A DNA stretch of 64,000 nucleotides from Lysinibacillus fusiformis (lineage in GTDB: Bacteria > Bacillota > Bacilli > Bacillales_A > Planococcaceae). Positions within the stretch are counted from its first letter, which is position 1; every line of letters begins with the position of its first letter. Below, piece by piece: positions 24,603 through 33,598 of the stretch. The notes under the pieces are model-generated. The model was given only the letters and a program-made list of their open reading frames with translations. It ran no database searches and was not told the DNA's origin. The stretch covers positions 124,001 to 188,000 of the forward strand of contig NZ_PDFK01000003.1 in assembly GCF_002845985.1 (NCBI RefSeq), in the 5' to 3' direction. Made by a program: the position numbers and the translations under genes.

Positions 24603-24773
24603 TTAGGAAGCTTGTGCTTGTTTTAAATATCTATTAAGTAGGACATCCAATTCTTGACTGTAATCTACTACGGTAGGGTGGGTGAAACCAAGATCCTTTG
24701 CTTTTTTATACATAATTCTACGTTTGATCTCAATTTCCGCCTTCAAGAATTGTTTAAGTAATAAGTTTACCAA
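24603..24773 (-). CDS. Spo0E-like aspartyl-phosphate phosphatase
   Basis: 56 residues starting with TTG at 24773, 8 bases after AGGAGG. Family landmarks are IEIKRRIMYKKAKDLGF (helix 1) and the signature VDYSQELDVLLNRYL (helix 2, S-Q-E-L-D). Spo0E-type proteins are two-helix phosphatases that remove phosphate from Spo0A and so delay sporulation. Monocistronic. The small size and non-ATG start make it easy to overlook. Nearly certain as to family; the exact target is inferred. Confidence 0.85.
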   Translation of the reverse strand: MVNLLLKQFLKAEIEIKRRIMYKKAKDLGFTHPTVVDYSQELDVLLNRYLKQAQAS

Positions 24774-25675
24774 GATATTTTCCTCCTAATTTTTTTATCC
24801 ATATTCTTGAAATACATTTTTTATGACCTCGATTCAACTTTCTCATTGTATATCACTTATATTAAAAAAAATGTCATATTGTGTATCATTTCTCAAATTC
24901 GTAATTTAGTCATAGATAAGAACCTTCATCCTATTTGATTTTAAAGAAAAAATTTATCTATAATAGATAAAATATACTAATAATTCCTCCCTTTATTGAA
25001 TTGAATATGAGACTTAAAACCCTATCGGCGGAAAATGGTGGGGTTTTTAGCTTGCTGTAATTTAGAAAGTATTAAGAGAAAAAATGAGAAACTTTAAACC
25101 TTTTATACTATGCAAAAAGTTGCTGTTAGAGATCGAATTTTCCGATAATTCAGCGTGTTATTCATATCTTGTCACATTTTAGCAAATTCCCTTTGATGTT
25201 GTTTAGAAATGTGGACATTTCATTTTGTATGGTGAAATGTTGAGAATTTTTGAAATTAATGGAATAATAAATGAGAGGCTTGAGGTGATGAGGAGTATGG
25301 TGAAAAACACGTTTATATCGTATTTTTTCAAGTTTACTAGCCGTATGTAAAAGAGAGGAGCCTTCACAGGAACCGATCATTGTGTATGGCATTCAGAAGA
25401 TATAGCTGTGTAGCGGATGTATCCTTGGACAATAGGGAGCGCTATGATGGGTTTCTAAATGATGGGAGAGTAAACCTTTTCACCAGAGGAAATATTGCTA
25501 ATAATGTTCGAGTTTGTGGAAGAACCTCGTGTTGGTAACTTCCCGTCTACTGCGTTTTTGCACTCATCGGCACAATGCCTTCTTCATGAATACTTACATA
25601 ATAGCAGGTAGCGTTTAGAGAATGGTAAATGTTTATGCTAAAATATGTCATAGATTACGAGAGAGAGGGATTACC
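24774..25675. other. Long stretch without an intact gene
   Basis: A weak hairpin (AAAACCC with GGGGTTTTT, about 25016-25048) is the only clear structure. On the minus strand near 25480-25600 two neighbouring frames read IHEEGIVPMSAKTQ and DGKLPTRGSSTNSNIISNIS, as if a gene had been split by a frameshift; no start or domain is recognisable. A 76-codon minus-strand frame at 25162-25392 has no ribosome binding site and looks random. Confidence 0.4.
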
Positions 25676-26263
25676 ATGCGTACCACTTATTTTAAAAATT
25701 TATTACAGCACTTACCTGAAGAAGAACAACAACAATTGCAACAGGCAAATGGTGCAACTGACGCCCATATTGAATCATTGCTAGAGATATTTCCGCTTTG
25801 CCCGCAATCATTGCTGGAGCTATTACGGGATGTCAATGGTACTTATTATTGTCGGCATGGTCAAGAAACAATCTGTGCCCTTGTGCTAGGCTCTGATTTA
25901 GGGGATTATCCGTATTATTTAAAGTCAGTGGAGCAAATCGTGGCAGACTATCATGACAAGCGTGAAACGATTTATGAACGTTATCAAGATTTTTTAGATT
26001 ATGTCGAAGTGAATGACAAGATTAATATGCATGTGCCGATAAATGAACGTTTATGCTTTGCTGATTGCATGAATAATGGTGGAACCTCTAGCCTGTATAT
26101 TGATTTTTCACCAAAGGAAGGCGGACAAGTTGGGCAAGTGGTCCGTTATGTGCATGATCCTGATAGTTTTGAGGTAATTGCCGCTTCCTTTGAAGATTAT
26201 TTACAGCAACTTGTAGAGGGAGGTTATGAATTCACTGCTATTTACGAGGAGGAATTCGAATGA
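25676..26263 (+). CDS. SMI1/KNR4 (SUKH) family protein
   Basis: 195 residues from the ATG at 25676 (GAGAGAGGGATTACC upstream). The SUKH core is seen in CPQSLLELLRDVNGTYY (helix with the conserved L-x2-Y/N pattern), the loop KINMHVPINERLCFADCMNN, the conserved G-G-T-S-S-L-Y-I-D-F strand, and the C-terminal FEVIAASFEDYLQQLVEGGY. SUKH proteins are often immunity proteins of polymorphic toxin systems, but many are housekeeping. Here the gene leads a three-gene operon with two acetyltransferases and no toxin is present, so immunity is not supported by context. Confidence 0.75.
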   Translation: MRTTYFKNLLQHLPEEEQQQLQQANGATDAHIESLLEIFPLCPQSLLELLRDVNGTYYCRHGQETICALVLGSDLGDYPYYLKSVEQIVADYHDKRETIYERYQDFLDYVEVNDKINMHVPINERLCFADCMNNGGTSSLYIDFSPKEGGQVGQVVRYVHDPDSFEVIAASFEDYLQQLVEGGYEFTAIYEEEFE

Positions 26264-26748
26264 CCATGCTGCTCATGTTCCATGAGGACAAAGCACAAAC
26301 TTTAGTAGAACAATACACCCTAACAGAAGAACAGCTGCGTTATACAAATTCCCCAAAAGATAGCATTGAACTTGCGAAGCAGGATAATAGTCGACATGCC
26401 ATTTTAGCGCTGGTCAGTAACAAGCTAGTCACTTTTTTTGTCTTACATGAAAAAGAAGGAGTGAAGCCTTATTCCTCCAATGAACAGGCGTTGTTAATTC
26501 GCTCCTTTTCTACGGATTATTATGAGCAGGGCAAAGGCTATGCTAAGAGGGCACTCCAATTATTACCTGATTTTGTTCGCAAGCATTTTCCACATATCAA
26601 TGAGCTAGTACTAGGTGTAAATGTGCCAAATATAGCAGCTCAGAAACTTTATAAGAGGTGTGGTTTTGTGGATGAAGGCAGACAGGCAAAGGGGATTCGA
26701 GAGGAGCTAAAAGTAATGAGCTATTATATGAAGGAGACTCAAAATTGA
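26260..26748 (+). CDS. GNAT family N-acetyltransferase
   Basis: 162 residues, ATG overlapping the previous stop by 4 bases. Acetyl-CoA site YYEQGKGYAKRALQLLPDFV (about residues 87-106), preceded by ALLIRSFSTD; C-terminal signature NVPNIAAQKLYKRCGFVDEG. This pattern resembles ribosomal-protein or aminoglycoside-type acetyltransferases but the substrate is not evident. Confidence 0.8.
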   Translation: MTMLLMFHEDKAQTLVEQYTLTEEQLRYTNSPKDSIELAKQDNSRHAILALVSNKLVTFFVLHEKEGVKPYSSNEQALLIRSFSTDYYEQGKGYAKRALQLLPDFVRKHFPHINELVLGVNVPNIAAQKLYKRCGFVDEGRQAKGIREELKVMSYYMKETQN

Positions 26749-27176
26749 GCCATATAAAAGAGGCAAGAATGGAGCATTTACAAGTACTTTGCACAATCGA
26801 TCAAGAAGTGATTGGAGATGCATCCAGAACGGAAGAAATTCAGCAAGCAATCGAAGAGAAACGCTGTCTGCTATACCAATCCACCGATAATATTGCGGGG
26901 TTTCTGCTATTCACCAATGACTTTTTTGGCTATAGCTTTATTTCCTTAGTCATTGTTAAGCCGTCAGAGCGTAGAAAAGGCGTCGCGTCTGCCTTAATGA
27001 AGGCTTATATGCAAATGGCTAAAACGTCAAAAGTTTTCTCCTCTACAAATCAGTCCAATAAGCGGATGCAACAACTTTTTCACAATTTAGGCTTTGTCAA
27101 AAGTGGTGTTATCGACAACTTGGATGAGGGAGACCCAGAAATTATTTATATGAAACAAGCCTCACCACAAGCATAG
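26745..27176 (+). CDS. GNAT family N-acetyltransferase
   Basis: 143 residues, TTG start at 26745 overlapping the preceding TGA, with GAAGGAG 9 bases upstream. Acetyl-CoA site VKPSERRKGVASALMKAYMQ, and the C-terminal SNKRMQQLFHNLGFVKSG. Distinct from its neighbour rather than a recent duplicate. End of the SUKH operon; the stop lies within the terminator stem. Confidence 0.8.
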   Translation: MSHIKEARMEHLQVLCTIDQEVIGDASRTEEIQQAIEEKRCLLYQSTDNIAGFLLFTNDFFGYSFISLVIVKPSERRKGVASALMKAYMQMAKTSKVFSSTNQSNKRMQQLFHNLGFVKSGVIDNLDEGDPEIIYMKQASPQA

Positions 27177-27188
27177 GGTGAGGCTTTT
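27157..27188. terminator. Bidirectional terminator
   Basis: AAGCCTCACC and GGTGAGGCTT pair perfectly over 10 bases between two convergent genes, with T on one side. Confidence 0.8.
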
Positions 27189-27190
27189 GT

Positions 27191-27928
27191 TTATTTTTTG
27201 ACTTTAATAAATAAAAAGGATGGTCTGCGTAGCTCCTTTTCAATAGAAGGAAGCTGTTGAATGGCCTCTTTGCTTGGGATAGGTTCAACGATTTTGTCAA
27301 TGGATAACCCGTGCGTAATTAAGGTATTCATCATCGTTGCTATCGTGCGATGATATTTGACAACGCCATCCACCAACCATGTTTGCTGACGTAAGCCCTC
27401 TTCATGGTAATGATCCACTGCGTAATGCAAACGGTTATGGCTTTCGTCATAAATCCAATTATCTTCCATAGTGTGACGAGCCGTAGCAATAGGATGCTCC
27501 ACAGAGAAAATAAATACCCCATTTGGCCGAAGCATTTGCGCAATTTGACTAATTACCTTATCGAAATCTTGGACATAATGAAGAGAAAGGGAGCTGGTTA
27601 TACAATCAAAGCTATTTGAAGGCGCTTCATAATCCTCTATGGCTTGCAGCTGATAGTCAATGTGTGGATGAGCATGCTTCTGTTTGGCAATAGCTAACAT
27701 ATTGCTCGAAACGTCTAAGGCTGTCACATGCTTAGCGTGATGCTCCAGACAATATTGTGCGAATTCACCCATACCACAGCCAATATCAAGTATTTGTAAA
27801 TTCGTTAATGGTGGTAGTAAGGACTTCATAGTGGGTTGTTCCAAAAGACCATTATAGTTATACGTTTTTTCTCGTAAAGCCTTGTATTGGTTGAAAAAAA
27901 TAGGATTATCATAGATATTTTGTTTCAT
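27191..27928 (-). CDS. Class I SAM-dependent methyltransferase
   Basis: 245 residues from the ATG at 27928 (TGGAGGTTATTA upstream). Motif I ILDIGCGMGEFAQYC (about 52-66), strand-2 VTALDVSSNML, and motif IV FDCITSSLSLHYVQDFD. The C-terminal part with FSVEHPIATAR and YHRTIATMMNTLI is the ubiquinone/menaquinone-type (Methyltransf_11) layout found in many Bacillus proteins of unknown substrate. Monocistronic. Confidence 0.8.
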   Translation of the reverse strand: MKQNIYDNPIFFNQYKALREKTYNYNGLLEQPTMKSLLPPLTNLQILDIGCGMGEFAQYCLEHHAKHVTALDVSSNMLAIAKQKHAHPHIDYQLQAIEDYEAPSNSFDCITSSLSLHYVQDFDKVISQIAQMLRPNGVFIFSVEHPIATARHTMEDNWIYDESHNRLHYAVDHYHEEGLRQQTWLVDGVVKYHRTIATMMNTLITHGLSIDKIVEPIPSKEAIQQLPSIEKELRRPSFLFIKVKK

Positions 27929-28127
27929 TAATAACCTCCATTTTGTGAAACATAACGTTATGTCAAGTGTGCGCATTATAATTGTCTCATGTGGCAATAA
28001 AAAGATATAGACTTTTATTACAATTTTTTGTAAGATGTAGATAGAGACATATCATTTTTTGATAACAGTTAATTCCCATCTATTTACAAATTAGATGGTT
28101 TATTTTTTTAGAGAGCACTAATGAAAA

Positions 28128-28301
28128 TTAATTGATTTCCAGTCTAACTAAGTCGAGCAGTTTCTCCAAGCTTCCTACATCATTTTTTTCTTCACTATCA
28201 CTATTCTTTGCAGCAACCGAGTCACTACTTCTGTTTATAGTATCCACCAATGTCCATTTGCGAATGGGAGTGAAGTCCAGCATATGACAGGCTGATTTCA
28301 T
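28128..28301 (-). CDS. Short ORF or C-terminal remnant, function unknown
   Basis: 57 codons from the ATG at 28301, but the frame stays open nine more codons upstream without a start. The product reads MKSACHMLDFTPIRKWTLVD, then a hydrophilic serine-rich linker, then GSLEKLLDLVRLEIN. It looks like the tail of a longer protein rather than a full gene because AGAAGG lies too close to the ATG to serve it. Confidence 0.35.
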   Translation of the reverse strand: MKSACHMLDFTPIRKWTLVDTINRSSDSVAAKNSDSEEKNDVGSLEKLLDLVRLEIN

Positions 28302-28454
28302 ACCTTCTATGGATAGATTTGTTTTCCTTTAATGTCATAAAAATGTAACAATTCAAAAAAATGATTTAAAGGGAAAAGATGACACTTCTTGCAATCTATA
28401 ACGTTCTTAATAGTTGGAAGCAAATTCCGAAATAGAGACGTTGGAGGGATTCGA

Positions 28455-29624
28455 TTGAATCAAGAAAGCTTATTATCCATTAGTAGCAATGCCTTATTTA
28501 TTGCCTTTATTCTCTTGCTTATAGCAATTGTGCCATTAGGGCTTGCTGTCAAATCAAAGAGGAAAATGTTCGGCAGGCTAGGTCTGCTTCTCACTTCTGT
28601 AGCCTTTGCCTTACAGCTTGTGTACTTTGTTGTGAGGTGGGTGGCGGTGGACCACGCACCCGTGAGTAATATGTATGAATTTATGACATTCTTTGGCATT
28701 ATGCTCACAGGAAGTTATTTGATTATCCACTTTTTATATAAGCAGCTCGTCGTCGGCTTATTTACCATTCCTGTGTCATTAATCATCCTTGGCTATGGAA
28801 GCGTTTTCGCAAAAGAGGTATCACCGCTTGTGCCATCCCTACAAAGTCACTGGTTAACCATTCATGTTATGACGGTAGCTTTTTCCAGTGCCATTTTATC
28901 GGTATCCTTTGCCACAGGTTTGATTTATTTACTAAGAACGTTGGATGTTTCCAAAAAATCCATCAGTACATATAGTCTAGAATTTGTCTTGTATTGTTTA
29001 GTTGTCGTAATTGGCTTTATTGGTGTATCAACGGTTTTCAGCGTTGCCGCAGAAGAGGTGCAAGTTCAATTTGACAATTCACAAGGACAGCAAGAAAAAG
29101 CCACCTACTCCATGATGCCCTTGATTGTTAACAAGGGTGCGGTCACAAAAAATGGTGAAGGAATAGGCATAGTAGAAATAACGAATAAAATAGATGCCAA
29201 GAAATTAAATTCAATTGTCTGGGCATTTATCGTCGGCACGATTTTATATGGTGTGATTCGATTGATTACAAGAAAATCGATCAGTGCCGTATTAAAACCA
29301 TGGACAAGCCGTGTACAGCCACAATTGATGGACGAAATATCCTATCGCGCTGTCGTCATCGGCTTCCCATTATTTGCATTAGGTGGTCTTTTATTCGCCA
29401 TGATCTGGGCCCAAATTGCCTGGAGTCGCTATTGGGGCTGGGACCCTAAAGAGGTTTGGGCATTGATTACATTTTTGTTCTACGCAGCCTTTCTTCATTT
29501 CCGCCTATCCAAAGGCTGGGAAGGGGAGAAAACGGCTTGGTTAGCCATTATCGGCTTCGGCATTATTGTGTTCAACCAAGTGTTTGTCAATTTAGTGATT
29601 GCCGGCTTACATTCTTATGCGTAG
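28455..29624 (+). CDS. resC: Cytochrome c biogenesis protein, CcsB/ResC type
   Basis: 389 residues, TTG start at 28455 with TTGGAGGGATT upstream; the frame is open 22 codons further but without a ribosome binding site. Eight or so helices; the tryptophan-rich haem-handling motif is WSRYWGWDPKEVWALITF (WWD motif, residues about 330-347), with conserved histidines in VDHAPVSNMYEF, HWLTIHV and FLHFRL. ResC works with ResB in the membrane to deliver haem to apocytochrome c outside. Here it stands alone; no resB is adjacent, unlike the Bacillus subtilis resABC operon. Confidence 0.85.
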   Translation: MNQESLLSISSNALFIAFILLLIAIVPLGLAVKSKRKMFGRLGLLLTSVAFALQLVYFVVRWVAVDHAPVSNMYEFMTFFGIMLTGSYLIIHFLYKQLVVGLFTIPVSLIILGYGSVFAKEVSPLVPSLQSHWLTIHVMTVAFSSAILSVSFATGLIYLLRTLDVSKKSISTYSLEFVLYCLVVVIGFIGVSTVFSVAAEEVQVQFDNSQGQQEKATYSMMPLIVNKGAVTKNGEGIGIVEITNKIDAKKLNSIVWAFIVGTILYGVIRLITRKSISAVLKPWTSRVQPQLMDEISYRAVVIGFPLFALGGLLFAMIWAQIAWSRYWGWDPKEVWALITFLFYAAFLHFRLSKGWEGEKTAWLAIIGFGIIVFNQVFVNLVIAGLHSYA

Positions 29625-30119
29625 GCAGGGGTGAGCTGAGCCTTTCATGTGATTTTATGGAGGGGTTTTGGGTGACATGATTCTCGTTGTGGGAATGAAA
29701 TGATCCTAGTTATGAGGGAATCGCTCTAAAGAGTGTATCAAGTACCCAGAGCCACTCCAAAGTGTATGAAAGCGCTTAGAAGAACTGCTCCAAAAGTATA
29801 GACTAATGAGGGAACCGTGTCCTATTTTCTAAAATTGAATATGGTTAGTTATATATGTCATGTCCGCTGTTTTTTATTGCCGTGGAGTTGACAGTTCCAT
29901 TAGATCGGCTGCTCAAGAGGCATAGTGGATAATTTCTTGCTTGTTGTTCAGTGAATGGCACTTTTGGTGGAACAGTGCTTATTTTATAAACTGGTGGTTT
30001 CATGGTTGGGCATTGTCGTTTTGTTTAGGGCACTGCCGTAGATACGGTGCTGTTTGCTAGGCAGTTTCCAATTGCCCATCAGGGAGAAATGTCTGTACCT
30101 GTGCAATCATAAGACAAAC
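29625..30119. other. Intergenic stretch with weak degenerate repeats
   Basis: From about 29710 to 29825, three pieces start alike (AAAGAGTGTATCA at 29728, AAAGTGTATGAA at 29759, AAAAGTATAGA at 29792), spaced 31 and 33 bases, and TGAGGGAATCG/TGAGGGAACCG occur near both ends. It lies between convergent resC and csp, as do two of the clear 21-nt arrays elsewhere, but the period differs and the match is poor. No gene is seen. Confidence 0.4.
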
Positions 30120-30155
30120 AAAAAAGAGACATCCGAAAATGGATGTCTCTTTTTA
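30120..30155 (-). terminator. Terminator of the cold-shock gene
   Basis: AAAAAGAGACATCC and GGATGTCTCTTTTT form a perfect 14-bp stem; works in both directions. Confidence 0.9.
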
Positions 30156-30180
30156 TACGCACGTCTATGTTAAGTGAAGA

Positions 30181-30381
30181 TTATAGTTTCACTACATTCG
30201 TTGCTTGAGGTCCGCGGCTGCCTTCTTCTACTCCGAATTCAACTTTTTGGCCCTCTTCTAAAGTTTTGAAGCCATCTGTTTGAATCGCTGAGAAATGTAC
30301 GAATACATCATTGCCACCTTCAACTGCGATGAAGCCAAAACCTTTTTCTGCGTTAAACCATTTTACTGTACCTTGTGTCAT
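30181..30381 (-). CDS. Cold-shock protein, CspA family
   Basis: 66 residues, one OB-fold domain. RNP1 is KGFGFIAV and RNP2 [17 protein letters not shown] is the family opening. Binds single-stranded nucleic acid as an RNA chaperone. ATG at 30381 with GGGAGGGTG upstream; the untranslated leader before it is about 130 bases after a TATAAT (minus strand, 30512-30517), which is long, as usual for cold-shock genes. Confidence 0.95.
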   Translation of the reverse strand: MTQGTVKWFNAEKGFGFIAVEGGNDVFVHFSAIQTDGFKTLEEGQKVEFGVEEGSRGPQATNVVKL

Positions 30382-30609
30382 GTAAACACCCTCCCAAAAA
30401 AATTCAACAATCAATTGCTTCCATCACATATAAAAACGTTTTCAAAAGCTTTTATACCAGTTGAATCTGCGTTTTTAATCATCGCAATGAAGTAATGTAA
30501 TTATTAACTATATTATAGTACAGAATTGTTTGTATATCCAGTAAATTCCGTTTTTAGTAAGAAAAAATTTACATTTGTCATCTATTAGTAATATAACGAT
30601 AGCGTCTCA

Positions 30610-31236
30610 CTAATCTATCCATGCTTTTTCTTTGGCAACAATCACAGCCTCTGCGCGTGATTCTACACTTAGTTTCACAAATAGCTTTGATAAATAATTT
30701 TCTACAGTGCGCTGGGTGACGCCGATAGCAGAGGCGATGGCTTTATTCGTACAGCCTTGGGCAACGAGCTGTAAAATTTCCTGTTCTTTGTCGCTCAGTA
30801 ATACCTCCTGTTGAACATTAGGTAGGTTGGCTCGTTGCTGGACAAAGTCTAAGAAATCAGCTGCCAGTAATATTTCGCCTCTTAGCGCTGCCTGAATCGT
30901 TTGGATGACCTGCTCCTTTGTCGCCAATTTTGATAATAGACCATCAATCTTTTTTTCAATTAACAGCTCATAGTAATCAGAAAGCTCGTAGCCTGTATAA
31001 AGAATAATAAGTGCCTCAGGTTGCTTTTTCCTAATCATTTCTGATAGTTGAATGCCATTAATAGGCTTCATATTAATATCGATAAGAAATAATTGAAAAC
31101 TTTCCGTCTCCATTCTTGGTAAAACGGCGGCACTATCCTGCTCCGTTTTGATTTGAACATTGACTAAATCCTGTAGCAATGTTTTCGTACCATCTAAAAC
31201 GACAGGATGGTCATCTATAATAAGTATGTTCATCAT
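30610..31236 (-). CDS. comA: Response regulator, ComA-like (NarL/LuxR family)
   Basis: 208 residues from the ATG at 31236. The receiver has IIDDHPVVLDGTKTLL at the N-terminus, phosphoacceptor Asp 53 (LFLIDINMKP), Thr in IILYTGYELSDYYELL and Lys in GLLSKLATKEQV; the last 60 residues are a LuxR-type HTH (KEQEILQLVAQGCTNKAIAS, then VTQRTVENYLSKLFVKLSVE). The DDHPxVxxGTK and YTGYExxDY segments are those of ComA. It overlaps the sensor gene by 26 bases. ComA proteins activate quorum-controlled genes through TTGCGG-N4-CCGCAA boxes; the box here may differ (see 33482-33544). Confidence 0.75.
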   Translation of the reverse strand: MMNILIIDDHPVVLDGTKTLLQDLVNVQIKTEQDSAAVLPRMETESFQLFLIDINMKPINGIQLSEMIRKKQPEALIILYTGYELSDYYELLIEKKIDGLLSKLATKEQVIQTIQAALRGEILLAADFLDFVQQRANLPNVQQEVLLSDKEQEILQLVAQGCTNKAIASAIGVTQRTVENYLSKLFVKLSVESRAEAVIVAKEKAWID

Positions 31237-33409
31237 ATGAATCACCGTCCTCTTGTATTTGTATAAAAATATGCATGCCTTCCTTGTGGCTCGATTGGAT
31301 GGTGATGTCACCATTAAAAGCACGGACACGTTCACGAATGCCATTAATGCCCATTGAAGCAGAGGACTGAATTAAATCGTCAATGTCACAGCCAATTCCA
31401 TTATCATCATATTGAAGGATAAAGCCATGAGGCATCGCCTGTAATTTTAGTGAAACCTCGGTTGCCTCGGCATGCTTGATTGCATTATTGAAAAGCTCCT
31501 GAACGAGGCGATAAACCACAAGGTGGAGCGTGACATCCTGGAAGTGCACCCGGTCAATTTGAGCGTCTAATAAAAAGTCAGCACGTATTTTTACCTTTTG
31601 AATAAGTTTTTTTAATGCCATTTGTAAGCCAAAGGTATCCAGGAGTGGGGGACTTAAGTTCTCGCAATATTCCCGTAAGTCCTTTGTTGCATTTAATAGC
31701 TGTTCCCGAATAGCTAGTACGGTCTCCTTTTGAATAGTAGGAGAGCTAGCAAGAACATCGAGTTCTCTAGCTAAATGCAGTTGCTCCTGCAAAATGGTAT
31801 CGTGTAATTCTTGTGCTAAAATACTCTTTTCCTTTTCAATAATATTCCATAGCAATTTATCGAGCCAAGGAAGCGGCGTATCACTGGTGTTTTTCATATG
31901 CTGAATTTCGCGTACTAAATCTTCAATTTGCTGTAAATTATTAATAAACATCGATACATACAGTGCCAGCAATTCTAACCAAAGAAGCTCTTCCTTTTGA
32001 AGGGCATGTCGTATTTCTAGTAAAATTTTTTCATCCCCAGCATCGTGCAACAACAATTGGGTATAGTTGCTACCAAACTTTGGAGAAGGGGTTTCTTCTG
32101 TTATCGTACAGATATGGAAGGCAGTTGTGCCTAGCTTCTCGGTAATTTCATATTTAAAACGATCCAATAACTCTTGTTGGTTTTTGGCTTTGCCCATACG
32201 TTGCACTGCTGCATATAGATTATGTACATAATTTCCAGTAGAAGAAAAGATAATTTTTCTATACTTAAAATCGATGCGTTCTTTAATATAGAAGCTAGCA
32301 ATGATCACCATGAAAATTAGTAAAAATATACTTGTGACATGGACGATGGATAATTGACCTAAGAATAAGAGGGCAATCCCCGCAGTCGATAACAAAGCGC
32401 TGAAAAAGGCCAGTGTGGAATAATAGCGCAAACGTGATAATTGGTATTCAATATCAAATAATCGTTCGTTTACCTGAATGAACAGAAACGAGAACGGTAT
32501 AAATAATAGAAATAACGCAGCAATTTCGGCATGTAGTAATGGCCTATGCCCTAAAATTTCAGGTGTGACGAAAAATAATAAAAAGGGTAAAAATGGTACA
32601 ATAAAAGCAATGGCAATCAAGCGAATTTTCGCCAATTTCGTGCGTAAATAACTCGTTAATAAAATATAAATAGCATAAAGCACAAGAACCGCAAATAAGC
32701 TTAAGTTCAAGATAGGCATTATTTCACGTAAAGCTGGCACGTAGCTTTCAATAAGAGAACAGCCAGGAATGATAAACGGTAGAACATAAAGCCATTTGCT
32801 GTGAGGATAGGTCCATCTGATTTGTAAGTAACGGAAAAAATGCTGTAAAAAATGGATGAAGAGCACTAAACATAGCACAATACTAATGCCAATGGTAATC
32901 ATTCCAATCAGATTGCCTCTTGCCGAAGCGCCAGTGCTTATATAGCCCATGGAGCAGGTTAATAAAAATAAGACCAATAAAAATGTCGGGATGTTATCTT
33001 GATTGCGTCGCCAGACATAAAGTGCAACGCTGAAAGCTAAAAGAAAATAAAAGATCGGAAAGAGAATTTGCAAATATAATTCTTCTGGCATATCACTGTG
33101 CTTCACAGCAATGCTTTCAATGGTCCCATCAGACTTTTGAATCGTTAAGGTATTGGCACTTCGAATGATGGCATATAACTGAACAAAGCGATTCTCCATG
33201 GCTGGTTGTCCATCAATGGCCACAACGATATCGCCTTTTTCAATATTTTTTTGCGCAGCCCAGTGAGGATAGTAGCTATCTATAATGACTGGTTGACCGT
33301 TTGTCGTATCGAGAGTGAGGCTAATAAAGGGTGTTTTGATAGTAACGCCTAATACATAAATGCCAAGTATTAAATATGTAAGAAAAATAAAATATGTCCA
33401 TTTTTTCAT
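31211..33409 (-). CDS. comP: Sensor histidine kinase, ComP-like
   Basis: 732 residues. N-terminal helix, an extracytoplasmic PDZ-like domain (GDIVVAIDGQPA at about 59-70), then some ten helices (about 110-390), a cytoplasmic linker, a HisKA_3 dimerisation domain with phospho-His in AQELHDTILQEQ, and an HATPase with ELFNNAIKHAEA, DDNGIGCDI and GINGIRERVRAFNGDI. Layout and size (about 770 in Bacillus subtilis) fit ComP. It is followed by its response regulator. The usual comQ-comX pair upstream is missing; instead a membrane protein diverges from it. Confidence 0.8.
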   Translation of the reverse strand: MKKWTYFIFLTYLILGIYVLGVTIKTPFISLTLDTTNGQPVIIDSYYPHWAAQKNIEKGDIVVAIDGQPAMENRFVQLYAIIRSANTLTIQKSDGTIESIAVKHSDMPEELYLQILFPIFYFLLAFSVALYVWRRNQDNIPTFLLVLFLLTCSMGYISTGASARGNLIGMITIGISIVLCLVLFIHFLQHFFRYLQIRWTYPHSKWLYVLPFIIPGCSLIESYVPALREIMPILNLSLFAVLVLYAIYILLTSYLRTKLAKIRLIAIAFIVPFLPFLLFFVTPEILGHRPLLHAEIAALFLLFIPFSFLFIQVNERLFDIEYQLSRLRYYSTLAFFSALLSTAGIALLFLGQLSIVHVTSIFLLIFMVIIASFYIKERIDFKYRKIIFSSTGNYVHNLYAAVQRMGKAKNQQELLDRFKYEITEKLGTTAFHICTITEETPSPKFGSNYTQLLLHDAGDEKILLEIRHALQKEELLWLELLALYVSMFINNLQQIEDLVREIQHMKNTSDTPLPWLDKLLWNIIEKEKSILAQELHDTILQEQLHLARELDVLASSPTIQKETVLAIREQLLNATKDLREYCENLSPPLLDTFGLQMALKKLIQKVKIRADFLLDAQIDRVHFQDVTLHLVVYRLVQELFNNAIKHAEATEVSLKLQAMPHGFILQYDDNGIGCDIDDLIQSSASMGINGIRERVRAFNGDITIQSSHKEGMHIFIQIQEDGDSYDEHTYYR

Positions 33410-33481
33410 TGGGAAACCTCAAATTTGTGTATGATAATAATCTCCTATATATTATCGCTAATTATTGATAAATTTGGAATA

Positions 33482-33544
33482 CCGAAATAACGTGTTTCGG
33501 AAAACCACTATTGCCTTTTCGGAATAACGAAATAGTGTTTTCGG
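33482..33544. promoter_or_regulatory. Inverted TTTCGG repeats, candidate ComA-type operator
   Basis: TTTCGG-AATA-ACGAAA (33517-33532) has the 6-4-6 architecture of a ComA box with a different half-site. Further half-sites: CCGAAA at 33482-33487, TTTCGG at 33495-33500, TTTTCGG at 33538-33544. The cluster lies between the divergent starts of comP (33409) and the membrane-protein gene (33599). Confidence 0.45.
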
Positions 33545-33598
33545 ACATGGCTATGATACGGTGAATTTAATTATTGTGACGAACAGGGGGTCTATTGC

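Noticed and set aside
25162-25392. 76-codon minus-strand ORF
   Set aside because: No ribosome binding site, histidine-rich random-looking composition, no domain.
25676-27176. Toxin-immunity cassette
   Set aside because: SUKH protein is present but there is no toxin-like gene or secretion signal in the operon; calling it immunity would rest on fold alone.
33410-33598. A comX-like pheromone gene upstream of comP
   Set aside because: No ORF of suitable size with a C-terminal tryptophan region is found there on either strand.
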